Part shown: positions 1-8,803 of the stretch, one piece after another | Layout of the letters: the number at the start of each line of letters is the position of its first letter | Position numbering within the stretch: position 1 is the stretch's first letter | DNA from: Streptomyces sp. NBC_01283 | GTDB lineage: Bacteria > Actinomycetota > Actinomycetes > Streptomycetales > Streptomycetaceae | Assembly: GCF_041435335.1 (NCBI RefSeq) | Contig: NZ_CP108430.1 | Location: 1,488,001-1,552,000 of the forward strand | Direction: 5' to 3' | Length of the DNA stretch: 64,000 nt | Made by a program: the position numbers and the translations under genes | The notes under the pieces: generated by a model | What the model was told of the DNA's origin: nothing | Databases searched by the model: none | The model's input: the letters and a program-made list of their open reading frames with translations, nothing else

Positions 1-36
1 CGCAACGTCGTCAGCCTTTGGAAGGCTTCTTGATCG

Positions 37-2016
37 ATGAGCACATCGCAACGGCGCTCGACGAACGGGTCCGGGCGGGTGGCCCTTGACGAGGCCGAGG
101 CCGTCATCGTCGACCAGTACACCCGGCTCGTACGCCTCGCCTACCTCACACTCCCCCACACCCTCAGCAGACACCGACGAGTCCTCGTCGCCCACTCCCT
201 GGTACAGCGCGCCCTGCCGGGTTTCCGCATCGGGCGGACCGCGCCCCGGGTGCCCGCACAGCGAAGGCGCACGCCCGACCCCGCCGTAGCGTGCATGCGG
301 GCGCGTGTCCTGCGCTCCGCGCTGGCCCATGACCGTCGTCCGCGCGGCTGGCCCGGCTTCCTGCCGTCTCCGCGAGCGCTGCGCCCCATGCTTCCGGTGG
401 TCTGGGGGCTGCGGCTGTTCCCTCGCGCGGGCAGCGGCGAGGAGGTCGCGCTGGGACAGGTCCTCTCCGAGATCCCCGCCTCCGCCCGTGCGGCGTTCGT
501 GCTGCTCCAGTTGGAGGGGCTCCCCCGCTCCGAGGTCGTCGACCTGCTCACCGCCGCCGGTGTGCCCCGCCCGAAGGAGGCACTGCGCACCGCCTGCGAC
601 ATCGAGGCAGCCGCGGGCTCGGCGACCCAAGCGCTGCTGCGTTCACGGGAGTTCGACGCCTGCTCCGTACAGACCCGGACGACCGATCTGCTGCGCCGCA
701 GGCGTCGTCACCAGCTCGCCTGGTTCACCGCGGGCATCGTCGCGCTCTGCTGTGCGCTGCTGCTGACCACCGTCGGGGGTGCGCCATCGGACAGGCCGCC
801 ACCGTCCCCGGCAGCCGTCGCCGCCCTCGCGGTCGGACCCGACCAGTTGCTCCGCACCCCACGTGACGCCTGGGCCGACACCTCGCGGGTGGACTTCACC
901 GCATGGCCGGCCCGCGGCCCGCGCGCCGACGACGACGCGCTGATCACCCGCGCGCTCGTCGCGTGGAACGATCCACCGAGCGGCACCCGGATCAGCGTCG
1001 GCAAGGCCACCACCGACGAACCCCCGCCCAAGGAAACCCAGTTGCTGTACGCGGGTGACGTCGGCCGGGAGGCCGTCGTGCTGTTCCACGACGGCCGGCG
1101 CGTCGTCCGCTACGGCGAACCGGTCTCCTCACCGGGCGACGCGTCCCTGGACATCTCCCGTTCCGACGAGTCGGACGTGACCACGGCAGCAGCCCTCGTC
1201 GTCAGCCGCAGGGCGGGCAAGGTCCGTTATCTGACCGCCCCTTGGATCGCCGAGGCGCAGACGCGCGACCTGCTGACCCCCAACTCCCCCGGCCGTCCGC
1301 TCGACGTGTCGGACGAGGGCATCACGGACGCCGTCGACGAACCGCCGGGGGCGGGATCGTGCGACAGCCGTCCGGTGCTGCAACTGCGCTCCTCCAGCCG
1401 GATCGTGGAGAAGCACGCCTTCCTCGTCACCGACCTGGGCGACCTGACGCCCGTGCACCTCAGCTACACCCCGCTGCCCGGCACCGGAGCCCCGCCGCGA
1501 CAGCCGCGCGAGGCCACCAGCAGTACGGCGCTGCGGAGTTGGGCCCACATCGCGTGCCGGCTCCCCGAGCTGAGCCGGAGCGGTGTGCGGTCCGTCAACC
1601 AATGGGACTTCGCCGAGCAGAAGCTGCCCGAGCAGGGGGGCCGAGCCGTGTGGTCCTGCACGCGCGCCTCGACCTGGCGCGGCCCCGGCAGTGTCCTGGT
1701 CCAGTTCCGTGCGTCCACGGCGTCCGCCACCGGACCGGCGAAGGTCGTCGGGCGAGCACGCTCGACCGCCGCCTGCAGCCGGTTCGGCCAGCACGTCGTG
1801 GCCGGTACTCCCTGGACCGCGGGCTCCGGGCGGCACTACTTCCTCGCCGCGGGCAGCCGCGAGGTCGACGAGATCGATGTGACCGGTGATGTCGATGTGA
1901 CCGAGCGAGGGCGCACACTGGCCGTCAAGGCTCCCCAGAGCCCCGACGCGACCGTGCGGGCGCGCCTGGCGGACGGTGAGAGGCTGGACGAAGTCGGTTC
2001 GCGCTCCCCGCGCTAG
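37..2016 (+). CDS. Membrane protein with sigma-factor-like N-terminus
   Basis: A 659-residue protein of uncertain function. The N-terminal 200 residues resemble a degenerate ECF sigma factor: residues about 137-190 read like sigma region 4 (LSEIPASARAAFVLLQLEGL, then a helix-turn-helix-like stretch). A single hydrophobic segment at about 226-246 (AWFTAGIVALCCALLLTT) follows an Arg-rich cluster, which predicts a cytoplasmic N-terminus and a large exported C-terminal domain of about 400 residues. This suggests a membrane-tethered regulator or a sigma-derived scaffold, but no partner is visible. The chosen ATG lies about 11 nt after a GAAGG; a GTG near position 79 is an alternative start. Because it sits at the window edge, its upstream partner cannot be seen. 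The coding call is solid from length and codon bias; the function is inference. Confidence 0.75.
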   Translation: MSTSQRRSTNGSGRVALDEAEAVIVDQYTRLVRLAYLTLPHTLSRHRRVLVAHSLVQRALPGFRIGRTAPRVPAQRRRTPDPAVACMRARVLRSALAHDRRPRGWPGFLPSPRALRPMLPVVWGLRLFPRAGSGEEVALGQVLSEIPASARAAFVLLQLEGLPRSEVVDLLTAAGVPRPKEALRTACDIEAAAGSATQALLRSREFDACSVQTRTTDLLRRRRRHQLAWFTAGIVALCCALLLTTVGGAPSDRPPPSPAAVAALAVGPDQLLRTPRDAWADTSRVDFTAWPARGPRADDDALITRALVAWNDPPSGTRISVGKATTDEPPPKETQLLYAGDVGREAVVLFHDGRRVVRYGEPVSSPGDASLDISRSDESDVTTAAALVVSRRAGKVRYLTAPWIAEAQTRDLLTPNSPGRPLDVSDEGITDAVDEPPGAGSCDSRPVLQLRSSSRIVEKHAFLVTDLGDLTPVHLSYTPLPGTGAPPRQPREATSSTALRSWAHIACRLPELSRSGVRSVNQWDFAEQKLPEQGGRAVWSCTRASTWRGPGSVLVQFRASTASATGPAKVVGRARSTAACSRFGQHVVAGTPWTAGSGRHYFLAAGSREVDEIDVTGDVDVTERGRTLAVKAPQSPDATVRARLADGERLDEVGSRSPR

Positions 2017-2197
2017 CCGGCGATGGAGATGCGGGTGGAGACGGGCCTGGGTTCGAGGAGGCGGAGGCAACCGCGTCGTAAAACCAATCCGGGCACCGGT
2101 GCGGCTCCGAATCAGTCACATCGGCCGAGTCCACCACGTCACCACGTCCGCCACCCACCGCATCCGGCCGCGGTCACCGACATGTCGAGGAGTCCCT

Positions 2198-2887
2198 GTG
2201 CCCTTCCGCGATGGCCACCGCCCGGCGCTGGAGCCGGGCAGACCGGTCGAGAAGCCACGTGCGGCCGTGCTCCTGCTGCACGGTGGCCGGGAGCACGGGA
2301 CCGAGGCACCCCCGCCGTGGAATCTGCCGCGCGCGCGGCTGCGTCTCTTCGAGGGCGAGATCCGTGAGTCCACGGCGGGAGGCTCGGTGCTGATCGGGCG
2401 GGTGCGCTATCGCGTCCGCGGCTGGAACGGCGAGCACGAGGACGCGGTGCGGGACGCCCGCCAGGCCCTGCGCGAGCTGGAGCTCCTCGCCGGTGACGTG
2501 CCGACCGTCCTGGTGGGGCATTCGATGGGGGCCCGCGCCGCCCTGCGCGCCGCCGGGGATCCGCTGGTGCGAGCGGTGGTCGGCCTGGCCCCCTGGTGCC
2601 CCACCGGGGAGCCGGTGGCACACCTGAGCGGCCGTCGCGTGGTGCTGTTGCACGGTGACCAGGACCGTACGACCGATCCCCGCTCCTCCCTGGACTTCGC
2701 GAGGCGTGCCACCGCCGCGGGCGCCGAGGCGGCCACCGTGCTGATGCACGGCAGCGGCCACGCCATGCTGAGACGGGCCCCCGCATGGCACGCGCTGACC
2801 GGGAGGACGGTGGCCGGTCTCCTGGACCTCGCGGAACTCCCACCCTTGATCGCCGACCAGTTTCCCCCCACCAGTACGGCCTACTGA
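2198..2887 (+). CDS. Alpha/beta hydrolase, dienelactone-hydrolase-like
   Basis: A compact hydrolase of 229 residues, probably cytoplasmic. The nucleophile elbow GHSMG places Ser109. An acidic residue at 154-156 in LLHGDQDRTTD and His188 in MHGSGHAM complete a plausible catalytic triad in the usual order. The LLLHGG motif near residue 26-30 fits the oxyanion hole. The GTG start is chosen because GAGGAG sits 6 nt upstream; the frame stays open further upstream, but that part overlaps the preceding gene's stop region and looks non-coding. The substrate cannot be told from the sequence; the size fits small esterases or thioesterases. It is followed by a 140-bp gap before the lipid operon, so it is probably a separate unit. 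Confidence 0.85.
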   Translation: MPFRDGHRPALEPGRPVEKPRAAVLLLHGGREHGTEAPPPWNLPRARLRLFEGEIRESTAGGSVLIGRVRYRVRGWNGEHEDAVRDARQALRELELLAGDVPTVLVGHSMGARAALRAAGDPLVRAVVGLAPWCPTGEPVAHLSGRRVVLLHGDQDRTTDPRSSLDFARRATAAGAEAATVLMHGSGHAMLRRAPAWHALTGRTVAGLLDLAELPPLIADQFPPTSTAY

Positions 2888-3027
2888 CCCTCCCCACCGG
2901 CACGGCCCACGGACCCTGCTGACCCCTCTGCCGAAGATCGCCCCGTTCTTGACCAAGCCGCGGCACGTTCCGCTCCGAATCATCTTCACAGCACGTCCGG
3001 CGGATCCGGACGAGGAGATGGGACGGA

Positions 3028-4305
3028 ATGAGAGAACAGCGACGCCGTACGGCGGTGGTGGGATCCGGGGTGGCGGGGCTCACCGCCGCGTACATCCTGC
3101 GACCCGCACATGACGTGACCCTCTACGAGGCGGACGAACGGCTCGGGGGCCATGCCCACACCCACGACGTGCCGGGATCGGACGGCCGGACACGCAGCGT
3201 GGACTCGGGGTTCATCGTGCACAACGACCGCACCTATCCGAACCTGCTCCGCCTCTTCCGGGAACTGGACGTCACCTCGCGCCCGACGGAGATGAGCATG
3301 TCCGTGCGGTGCGAGGGATGCGGCCTCGAATATGCGGGCGCGCGCGGCCCCCGCGGCCTGTTCGCGCAGCCGCGCAACGCGCTGCGCGCCCCGTACCTGC
3401 GCATGCTCGCCGAGATACCGCGCTTCCACCGCAGGGCGTCGGAGGCCCTCTCGGAGTCCGTGGCAGACACGGACTCCGACGGCACGTTCGGCGCGTTCCT
3501 CGCCCGCCACCGGTTCTCCCCCTACTTCGTCCGGCACTTCGCGGTGCCGCTCGTGTCGGCGGTGTGGTCCTGCCCGCCGGGTACGGCGCTGCGTTATCCG
3601 GCGCACTACCTGTTCCGGTTCCTCGATCACCACGGGATGCTCACGGTCAGCGGCTCTCCCGCCTGGCGCACCGTGGCCGGTGGTTCGCGGGAGTACGTGG
3701 AGCGGATCGGCAAGCAGCTCCGGACCGTTCACCTGTCGACGCCGGTGCGGTCCGTGCGGCGCGGCGACGGCCGCGTGACCCTCACCACCGAGGACGGCAC
3801 GACGGACTCGTACGACTCGGTGGTCGTCGCCGTCCATCCGGACCAGGCGCTGCGGCTCCTGGGCGACGCGTCCGCGGAGGAGCGCGCGATCCTCGGCGCC
3901 TTCCGCTACTCCCGCAACCCCGCCCTGCTGCACACCGACACCACGGTGCTGCCACGCAGCCGTTCGGCGCGCGCCTCGTGGAACTATCTGCTCCCCTCGT
4001 GCGGCGCCACGACCGACCACGTGCGGGTCAGCTACGACATGAGCCGCCTGCAGCAACTCGACGCTCCCGAGACGTACGTGGTGACCCTGGGCGGCGAGAA
4101 CGTGGTGGACCCGGGCCGGGTGCTGGCCAGGATGGCGTACGAGCACCCCGTCTACACACCGGAGTCGGTCGCCGCGCAGCGAAGGCTCTCCTCGCTGAGC
4201 GGGCCCGTCACCGCGTTCGCGGGCGCCTATCACGGCTGGGGTTTCCACGAGGACGGCTGCCGCTCGGGGGTCGAGGCGGCCCTGGCGATGGGGGTGCGCT
4301 GGTGA
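3028..4305 (+). CDS. FAD-dependent amine-oxidase-like oxidoreductase (COG2907 type)
   Basis: The 425-residue flavoprotein opens with a dinucleotide-binding Rossmann motif (VVGSGVAGLTAAY, about 10-22) followed by an acidic strand end (LYEADERLGGHAHT), typical of NAD(P)/FAD oxidoreductases of the amine-oxidase superfamily. The near-C-terminal FAGAYHGWGFHEDG segment is the characteristic FAD-contacting end of this group. Such proteins occur together with DUF1365 and cyclopropane-synthase-type methyltransferases in many bacteria. Related flavoproteins are implicated in making methyl-branched or furan fatty acids from unsaturated acyl chains. Here it is the first gene of a five-gene operon, so a desaturation or oxidation step on a membrane-lipid acyl chain is the likely job. 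The ATG start is preceded by GAGGAGATGGGACGGA. It overlaps the next gene by 4 nt. Confidence 0.9.
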   Translation: MREQRRRTAVVGSGVAGLTAAYILRPAHDVTLYEADERLGGHAHTHDVPGSDGRTRSVDSGFIVHNDRTYPNLLRLFRELDVTSRPTEMSMSVRCEGCGLEYAGARGPRGLFAQPRNALRAPYLRMLAEIPRFHRRASEALSESVADTDSDGTFGAFLARHRFSPYFVRHFAVPLVSAVWSCPPGTALRYPAHYLFRFLDHHGMLTVSGSPAWRTVAGGSREYVERIGKQLRTVHLSTPVRSVRRGDGRVTLTTEDGTTDSYDSVVVAVHPDQALRLLGDASAEERAILGAFRYSRNPALLHTDTTVLPRSRSARASWNYLLPSCGATTDHVRVSYDMSRLQQLDAPETYVVTLGGENVVDPGRVLARMAYEHPVYTPESVAAQRRLSSLSGPVTAFAGAYHGWGFHEDGCRSGVEAALAMGVRW

Positions 4306-5045
4306 GCACCTCCTCCGGCCCGGTGCCGTCGCTGTATCCGAGCGTCATCACCCATGTCCGTGCCGGCCCGCGTCGGTACAAGCTCACGCACCGCACCTAC
4401 CTGTGGCTGATCGACCTGGACGAGCCACCACAACTGCCGTCCGCACTACGTCCGTTGGCCCGCTTCGACGGCCGCGACCACTTCGGCGGCGCGGACACGG
4501 ACATCAAGGCGGGCCTCGAAGCCTTCCTCGCCACCCGCGGGATCACGCTGGACGGCGGTCGCGTGCTGATGCTCGCCCACGCCCGCGTCCTCGGATACGT
4601 CTTCAACCCGCTCTCCCTGTACTGGTGCCACGGCCCCGGCGGCGAACTGCGCTGCGTGGTGGCCGAGGTGCACAACACCTACGGCGAGCGGCACTGCTAT
4701 CTCATGGGCCCCGAGGCCGCGCGGAGAGCGGACGTGCCCAAGGAGTTCTACGTCTCGCCGTTCTTCCCCGTCGAGGGCGAGTACCGGATGCGGCTCCCCC
4801 TGCCGGGAGAGCGACTCGGCGTCACCCTGCACCTCGACCTGGGCGGCCACCGGAAGTTCACGGCGACCGTGCGTGGTGAGCGCCGCCTTGCCACCACCGG
4901 CGCGCTGCTGCGGGCGGCCGTCCGTCACCCCTGGTCGACGGTGGCCGTCTCGGCGTCCATCCGGCGGCACGGCATCGCGTTGTGGCTGCGTGGCCTGCCC
5001 GTGCAGAACCGACCCCGACATCGTCCCCAGGAGGGCTTGAAGTGA
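4302..5045 (+). CDS. DUF1365 family protein
   Basis: A 247-residue DUF1365 protein. The family signature is visible in VLGYVFNPLSLYWCHGPGG and in the EVHNTYGERHCYL segment; the biochemical activity of the family is not established. It almost always sits between a COG2907 flavoprotein and a cyclopropane-synthase-type methyltransferase, as here, so it probably takes part in modifying unsaturated fatty acyl chains. The start codon is a GTG whose last bases overlap the stop of the oxidoreductase (GTGA), which means translation is coupled to the upstream gene. The next gene overlaps its stop in the same way. Confidence 0.9.
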   Translation: MSTSSGPVPSLYPSVITHVRAGPRRYKLTHRTYLWLIDLDEPPQLPSALRPLARFDGRDHFGGADTDIKAGLEAFLATRGITLDGGRVLMLAHARVLGYVFNPLSLYWCHGPGGELRCVVAEVHNTYGERHCYLMGPEAARRADVPKEFYVSPFFPVEGEYRMRLPLPGERLGVTLHLDLGGHRKFTATVRGERRLATTGALLRAAVRHPWSTVAVSASIRRHGIALWLRGLPVQNRPRHRPQEGLK

Positions 5046-6364
5046 GTACGTCCGTATCCGGAGCACCCGGCGTGTCCGGTGCACCCGACGCATCCGGCGC
5101 ACCCGGCGTCTCGCGTCCGCGGGGCCCGGTCGACGCCGAGCGGTGGCCCGATGTCGCGGCCGTTCCGTCCTGCTCCGCCGCCCGGCGCACGGCGGCCAGG
5201 ATCGTCGTGCGCCACGCCCTGGACGGCCTGCCGCTACGGGTGGCGATGGGTGACGGTGAACGGTGGGGCTCGGGCGGCCCGTTGCTGGAGGTACGCGATC
5301 CCGACAGCTTCCTCCGGCGTGTCGCGACGGGCGGCCTCGTCGGATTCGGCGAGTCGTACATGGCGCACGAGTGGGACGCGCAGGACCTGGTCGCGGTGCT
5401 CGCCGTACTGGCCGAACACGCGGCCACCCTCGTACCGCCCTCGCTGCAACGGCTGCGCGCGCTCTGGGCCCCCCGCAAGCCGGCCGAGCAGCGCAACACC
5501 CCCAGCGGCGCGCAGGCCAACATCCAGCACCACTACGACTTGTCGAACGACCTGTTCGCGCTGTTCCTCGACGAGTCCCTGAGCTACTCCTCCGCGCTGT
5601 TCGACCAGTTGCCCGCGACCTGGTCCGACCTGGAGACGGGCCAGCACCGCAAGATCGACAGGATGCTCGACCTGTGCGGTGTGGGGCCCGGCACGCGGCT
5701 GTTGGAGATCGGCACGGGCTGGGGCGCCCTGGCCGTCCGTGCGGCCGCGCGGGGCGCGAGCGTCCACTCGGTCACCCTCTCCGCCGAGCAGCGCGACCTC
5801 GCCCGGGAACGGGTACGGGCCGCGGGGCACGAGGACCGCGTCCGCGTCGAGCTGTGCGACTACCGCGAGGTGCGCGGCAGATACGACGCGATCGCGAGCG
5901 TGGAGATGATCGAGGCGGTCGGGGCGGAGTACTGGCCCACGTTTTTCCGCACCCTGGACTCCTTGCTGGCGCCGGGCGGTTCGGTGGCGCTCCAGGCGAT
6001 CACCATGCCGCACGACCGTATGCTGGCCAGCCGGAACACCTTCACCTGGGTCCAGAAGTACATCTTCCCCGGCGGGCTGCTGCCCTCAGTCCAGGCCATC
6101 GAGGAGACCGCGCGCGTCCACACCGGCCTGCGGGTCACCGCGTGCGACGGGTTCGGCGCGCACTACGCGCAGACACTTCATCTGTGGCGCGAGCGCTTCG
6201 CCCAACAGGACGGCAAGTTGGGCGACTTGGGCTTCGATGCCACTTTCCGGCGCATGTGGGATTTCTACCTCGCCTATTCCGAGGCCGGGTTCCGCTCCGG
6301 CTATCTCGACGTGCACCAGATCCAGTTGACCGGCGGGCCGACCGAGGACGGAGCAGGACAGTGA
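5042..6364 (+). CDS. Cyclopropane-fatty-acid-synthase-type methyltransferase 1
   Basis: A 440-residue SAM-dependent methyltransferase of the cyclopropane fatty acid synthase family. It starts at a GTG in a GTGA overlap, with AGGAGG about 8 nt upstream. After a low-complexity Gly/Ala/Pro/Ser N-terminus come the family landmarks: NIQHHYDLSNDLFALF, the SAM-binding LLEIGTGWG, the SVEMIEAVG loop carrying the active-site Glu, and GFGAHYAQTLHLW near the C-terminus. Where many family members have an SCAYW or TCGYF motif, this copy reads SYSSALF, so the conserved Cys is a Ser. Known members transfer a methyl group to the double bond of phospholipid acyl chains to make cyclopropane or 10-methyl products. 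The second paralogue directly downstream suggests the two act on different substrates or in sequence. Confidence 0.92.
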   Translation: MSTSVSGAPGVSGAPDASGAPGVSRPRGPVDAERWPDVAAVPSCSAARRTAARIVVRHALDGLPLRVAMGDGERWGSGGPLLEVRDPDSFLRRVATGGLVGFGESYMAHEWDAQDLVAVLAVLAEHAATLVPPSLQRLRALWAPRKPAEQRNTPSGAQANIQHHYDLSNDLFALFLDESLSYSSALFDQLPATWSDLETGQHRKIDRMLDLCGVGPGTRLLEIGTGWGALAVRAAARGASVHSVTLSAEQRDLARERVRAAGHEDRVRVELCDYREVRGRYDAIASVEMIEAVGAEYWPTFFRTLDSLLAPGGSVALQAITMPHDRMLASRNTFTWVQKYIFPGGLLPSVQAIEETARVHTGLRVTACDGFGAHYAQTLHLWRERFAQQDGKLGDLGFDATFRRMWDFYLAYSEAGFRSGYLDVHQIQLTGGPTEDGAGQ

Positions 6365-7650
6365 CCTCCACAGCCGAACGCCTCAACGGACTTCTCACCG
6401 ACGTCCTGGGCGGGCCCGTACCGCTGCGGCTGCGTGCCTGGGACGGCAGTGAGTGCGGGCCGCCGGACGCGCCGGTCGTCATCGTCCGCTCCCGCCGTGC
6501 GCTGCGCCGTCTGCTGTGGCAGCCGGGCGAACTCGGCCTGGCCGAGGCGTACATCACCGGCGACCTCGACATCGAGGGCGACCTCGCGGAGGGCTTGCGG
6601 ACCATGTGGGCCGGGGCCCGGGAGCAGCGGCTCGCCCCGGTCAGGCCCGGGGTGGGACAGCTGGCCTCCGCCGTGGCGGCCGCGGCCCGGCTCGGTGCCG
6701 TCGGCCCACCCCCGAAGGCGCCCGCGGGCCGTGCCCGGCTGCGGGGCGAGCGGCACAGCACCGCCCGGGACCGTGCCGCCATCAGCCACCACTACGACGT
6801 CTCGCACCACTTCTACGAACTACTCCTCGACGCCTCCCTGGCGTACTCCTGCGCCTACTGGGAGCGCGAGGATCCGCGGTACGGCCTGCCGGACGCCCAG
6901 GAAGCCAAGCTCGAACTGGTCTGCCGGAAGCTGGGGCTCGCCCCCGGCTCCCGGCTGCTCGACGTCGGCTGTGGCTGGGGATCGCTCGCCCTCTATGCGG
7001 CAGAACGGCACAAGGCGCAGGTCACGGCCGTGACGCTCTCGCGTGAACAGCGGGATGTCGTACGGGCGCGGGTGCGCGAGCGCGGCCTGGGCGACCAGGT
7101 GGACGTACAGCTCCGGCACTACCGCGCGATCGAGACCGGACAGTACGAGGCCATCGGCGTGATCGAGATGGGCGAGCACGTCGGGGACGCGGAGTATCCG
7201 GGGTTCGCGGCCCAACTGCACGGTCTGCTGCGGCCGCAGGGCCGGATCCTCGTCCAGCAGATGTCCCGCGGGGCCACCGCCCCCGGCGGCGGCGCGTTCA
7301 TCGAGTCGTACATCGCGCCGGACATGCACATGCGCCCCCTGGGCGAGACGATCGGCCTGTGGGAGGGGGCGGGCTTCGAGGTGCGGTCGGCCGAGTCGCT
7401 GCGCGAGCACTACGTGCGCACCGTCAACGCCTGGCGGGCCACGCTGGAGGAGCGCTGGCAGGAGTTCGTGGCGCTGGTCGGGGTGGAGGCGGCCAGGACC
7501 TGGCGGCTGTATCTCGTGGGCGGCTCGCTCGCGTTCGAGGAGAGGCGCATGGGCGTCGACCAGATTCTCGCCGTACGCACCAGTGACCTGGGCTGGTCGG
7601 GAATGCCCGCCACGACGGCCGGCTGGCACCGCGCGGGCGGTGCGTCGTGA
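6361..7650 (+). CDS. Cyclopropane-fatty-acid-synthase-type methyltransferase 2
   Basis: A second family member (429 residues), coupled by a GTGA overlap to the first. It contains AISHHYDVSHHFYELL, the conserved Cys in LAYSCAYW, the SAM motif LLDVGCGWG, VIEMGEHVG, FIESYIAPDMHM and HYVRTVNAW. It keeps the Cys missing from its neighbour and has an ending closer to bacterial 10-methyl-fatty-acid and cyclopropane synthases. The N-terminal domain (residues 1-140) includes a segment reading ELGLAEAYITGDLDIEGDL, also typical of the family and thought to hold the acyl chain. Together with the FAD protein and the DUF1295 protein it forms a membrane-lipid-tailoring pathway. The exact product cannot be inferred. 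Confidence 0.92.
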   Translation: MTSTAERLNGLLTDVLGGPVPLRLRAWDGSECGPPDAPVVIVRSRRALRRLLWQPGELGLAEAYITGDLDIEGDLAEGLRTMWAGAREQRLAPVRPGVGQLASAVAAAARLGAVGPPPKAPAGRARLRGERHSTARDRAAISHHYDVSHHFYELLLDASLAYSCAYWEREDPRYGLPDAQEAKLELVCRKLGLAPGSRLLDVGCGWGSLALYAAERHKAQVTAVTLSREQRDVVRARVRERGLGDQVDVQLRHYRAIETGQYEAIGVIEMGEHVGDAEYPGFAAQLHGLLRPQGRILVQQMSRGATAPGGGAFIESYIAPDMHMRPLGETIGLWEGAGFEVRSAESLREHYVRTVNAWRATLEERWQEFVALVGVEAARTWRLYLVGGSLAFEERRMGVDQILAVRTSDLGWSGMPATTAGWHRAGGAS

Positions 7651-8450
7651 ACGGCTTCGCCTGGGGCGCGTTCGGCGTCAATCTCGCCTTCGCCGCGCTC
7701 ACCGCCCTGGCCGTGCTCCTCGCCACCTTCGCGGTCGCGCTGCGCCGCGGGCTGCACCGCGTCGTGGACAGCGCCTGGGGGATCGCCTTCACCGCCGTCG
7801 CCCTCATGACGTACGTCCTCTCGGCGGGCCACGGCGACGACGGGCGACGGCTGTTGGTGACGGCTCTGACGGTGGTGTGGGGCCTGCGGCTCGCGGGGCA
7901 CATCGCCTGGCGCGCGCGGGGCCACGGCGAGGACGCGCGCTACGAACGGCTCCTGTCCAAGGCGCCGGGCAACAAGAACGCCTACGCCCTGCGCATGGTC
8001 TATCTGCTGCAGGGCGGCCTTGTCTGGCTGGTGTCCCTGCCCGTGCAGGCCGCCGCCTACATCGACGGACCGCTGGGCGTGCCCGCCGCCGCGGGAGCGG
8101 TGCTGTGGCTGGTCGGCCTGGCCTTCGAGACGGTCGGGGACTTCCAGCTCGCCCGGTTCAAGGCGAATCCGGCCAACAAAGGCCGTCTCATGGACCGCGG
8201 CCTCTGGTCCTGGACGCGCCATCCGAACTATTTCGGCGACTTCTGCGTCTGGTGGGGTCTCTTCCTCATCACGTGCGAGGCGCCGCCGGCGGCCGCCGCG
8301 ACGATCATCGGCCCCGCGGTGATGACGTATCTGCTGACGCGGGGCAGCGGGAAAGCGCTGCTGGAACGGCACATGGCGGACCGGCCCGGTTACGCCGCCT
8401 ACCGGCGGCGCACCAGCGGCTTCTTCCCGAGGCCACCGCGCTCCGGGTAA
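7647..8450 (+). CDS. DUF1295 membrane protein, steroid-reductase/ICMT-like fold
   Basis: A 267-residue polytopic membrane protein with five to seven hydrophobic segments. The C-terminal half contains the DUF1295 signature: FKANPANKGRLMDRGLWSWTRHPNYFGDF, then GKALLERHM and YAAYRRRTSGFFPRPP. The family shares its fold with steroid 5-alpha-reductases and isoprenylcysteine methyltransferases, so it may use NADPH or SAM at the membrane surface. It starts at a GTG overlapping the previous stop by 4 nt and is the last gene of the lipid operon. DUF1295 genes often accompany cyclopropane-synthase clusters. No clear intrinsic terminator follows. Confidence 0.9.
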   Translation: MNGFAWGAFGVNLAFAALTALAVLLATFAVALRRGLHRVVDSAWGIAFTAVALMTYVLSAGHGDDGRRLLVTALTVVWGLRLAGHIAWRARGHGEDARYERLLSKAPGNKNAYALRMVYLLQGGLVWLVSLPVQAAAYIDGPLGVPAAAGAVLWLVGLAFETVGDFQLARFKANPANKGRLMDRGLWSWTRHPNYFGDFCVWWGLFLITCEAPPAAAATIIGPAVMTYLLTRGSGKALLERHMADRPGYAAYRRRTSGFFPRPPRSG

Positions 8451-8803
8451 AGGCCGCCGCGAGAAGCACGGTCGGACGGAAGGTAATCCTGCTTTCAACG
8501 GAGCGAATGCAGGGTGTCAATTGCGCCCCGCGGGCGGGTTCGAAGCATCGTGCCTCTATACGTGGCAACCGAGCGCGGTAGCTTGGAGATGATTCCGTGA
8601 ATTCCGCGACCGGAACATGAAAAACAGTTCTGTTGCGAGTGTTTGGCGACTGCCGAAGAGGGGAGCCGTGGTTCCGTCGCCGGCGGGACACGCGTACCGG
8701 CCCCCTGCGGCCGTTCCCCCTCACACCGCCCTCCGCGCGGCGGACTGCCGGCGCACGGCCGCCGGTCGCTGTGGATGGTGTGCCCACGGAAGGGAGAGGC
8801 GGC
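8451..8803. other. Intergenic region upstream of the GAF-ANTAR gene
   Basis: About 350 bp without a convincing gene. Its central part (about 8500-8640) is visibly richer in A and T than the surroundings, as expected for promoter DNA, and must carry the control region of the GAF-ANTAR gene. I could not pick a single -35/-10 pair with confidence. Short open frames here lack ribosome binding sites and coding bias. Confidence 0.5.

Noticed and set aside
2888..3027. Promoter of the lipid operon (TTGACC near 2950)
   Set aside because: The -35-like hexamer has no acceptable -10 at 16-19 bp, so no promoter is called.
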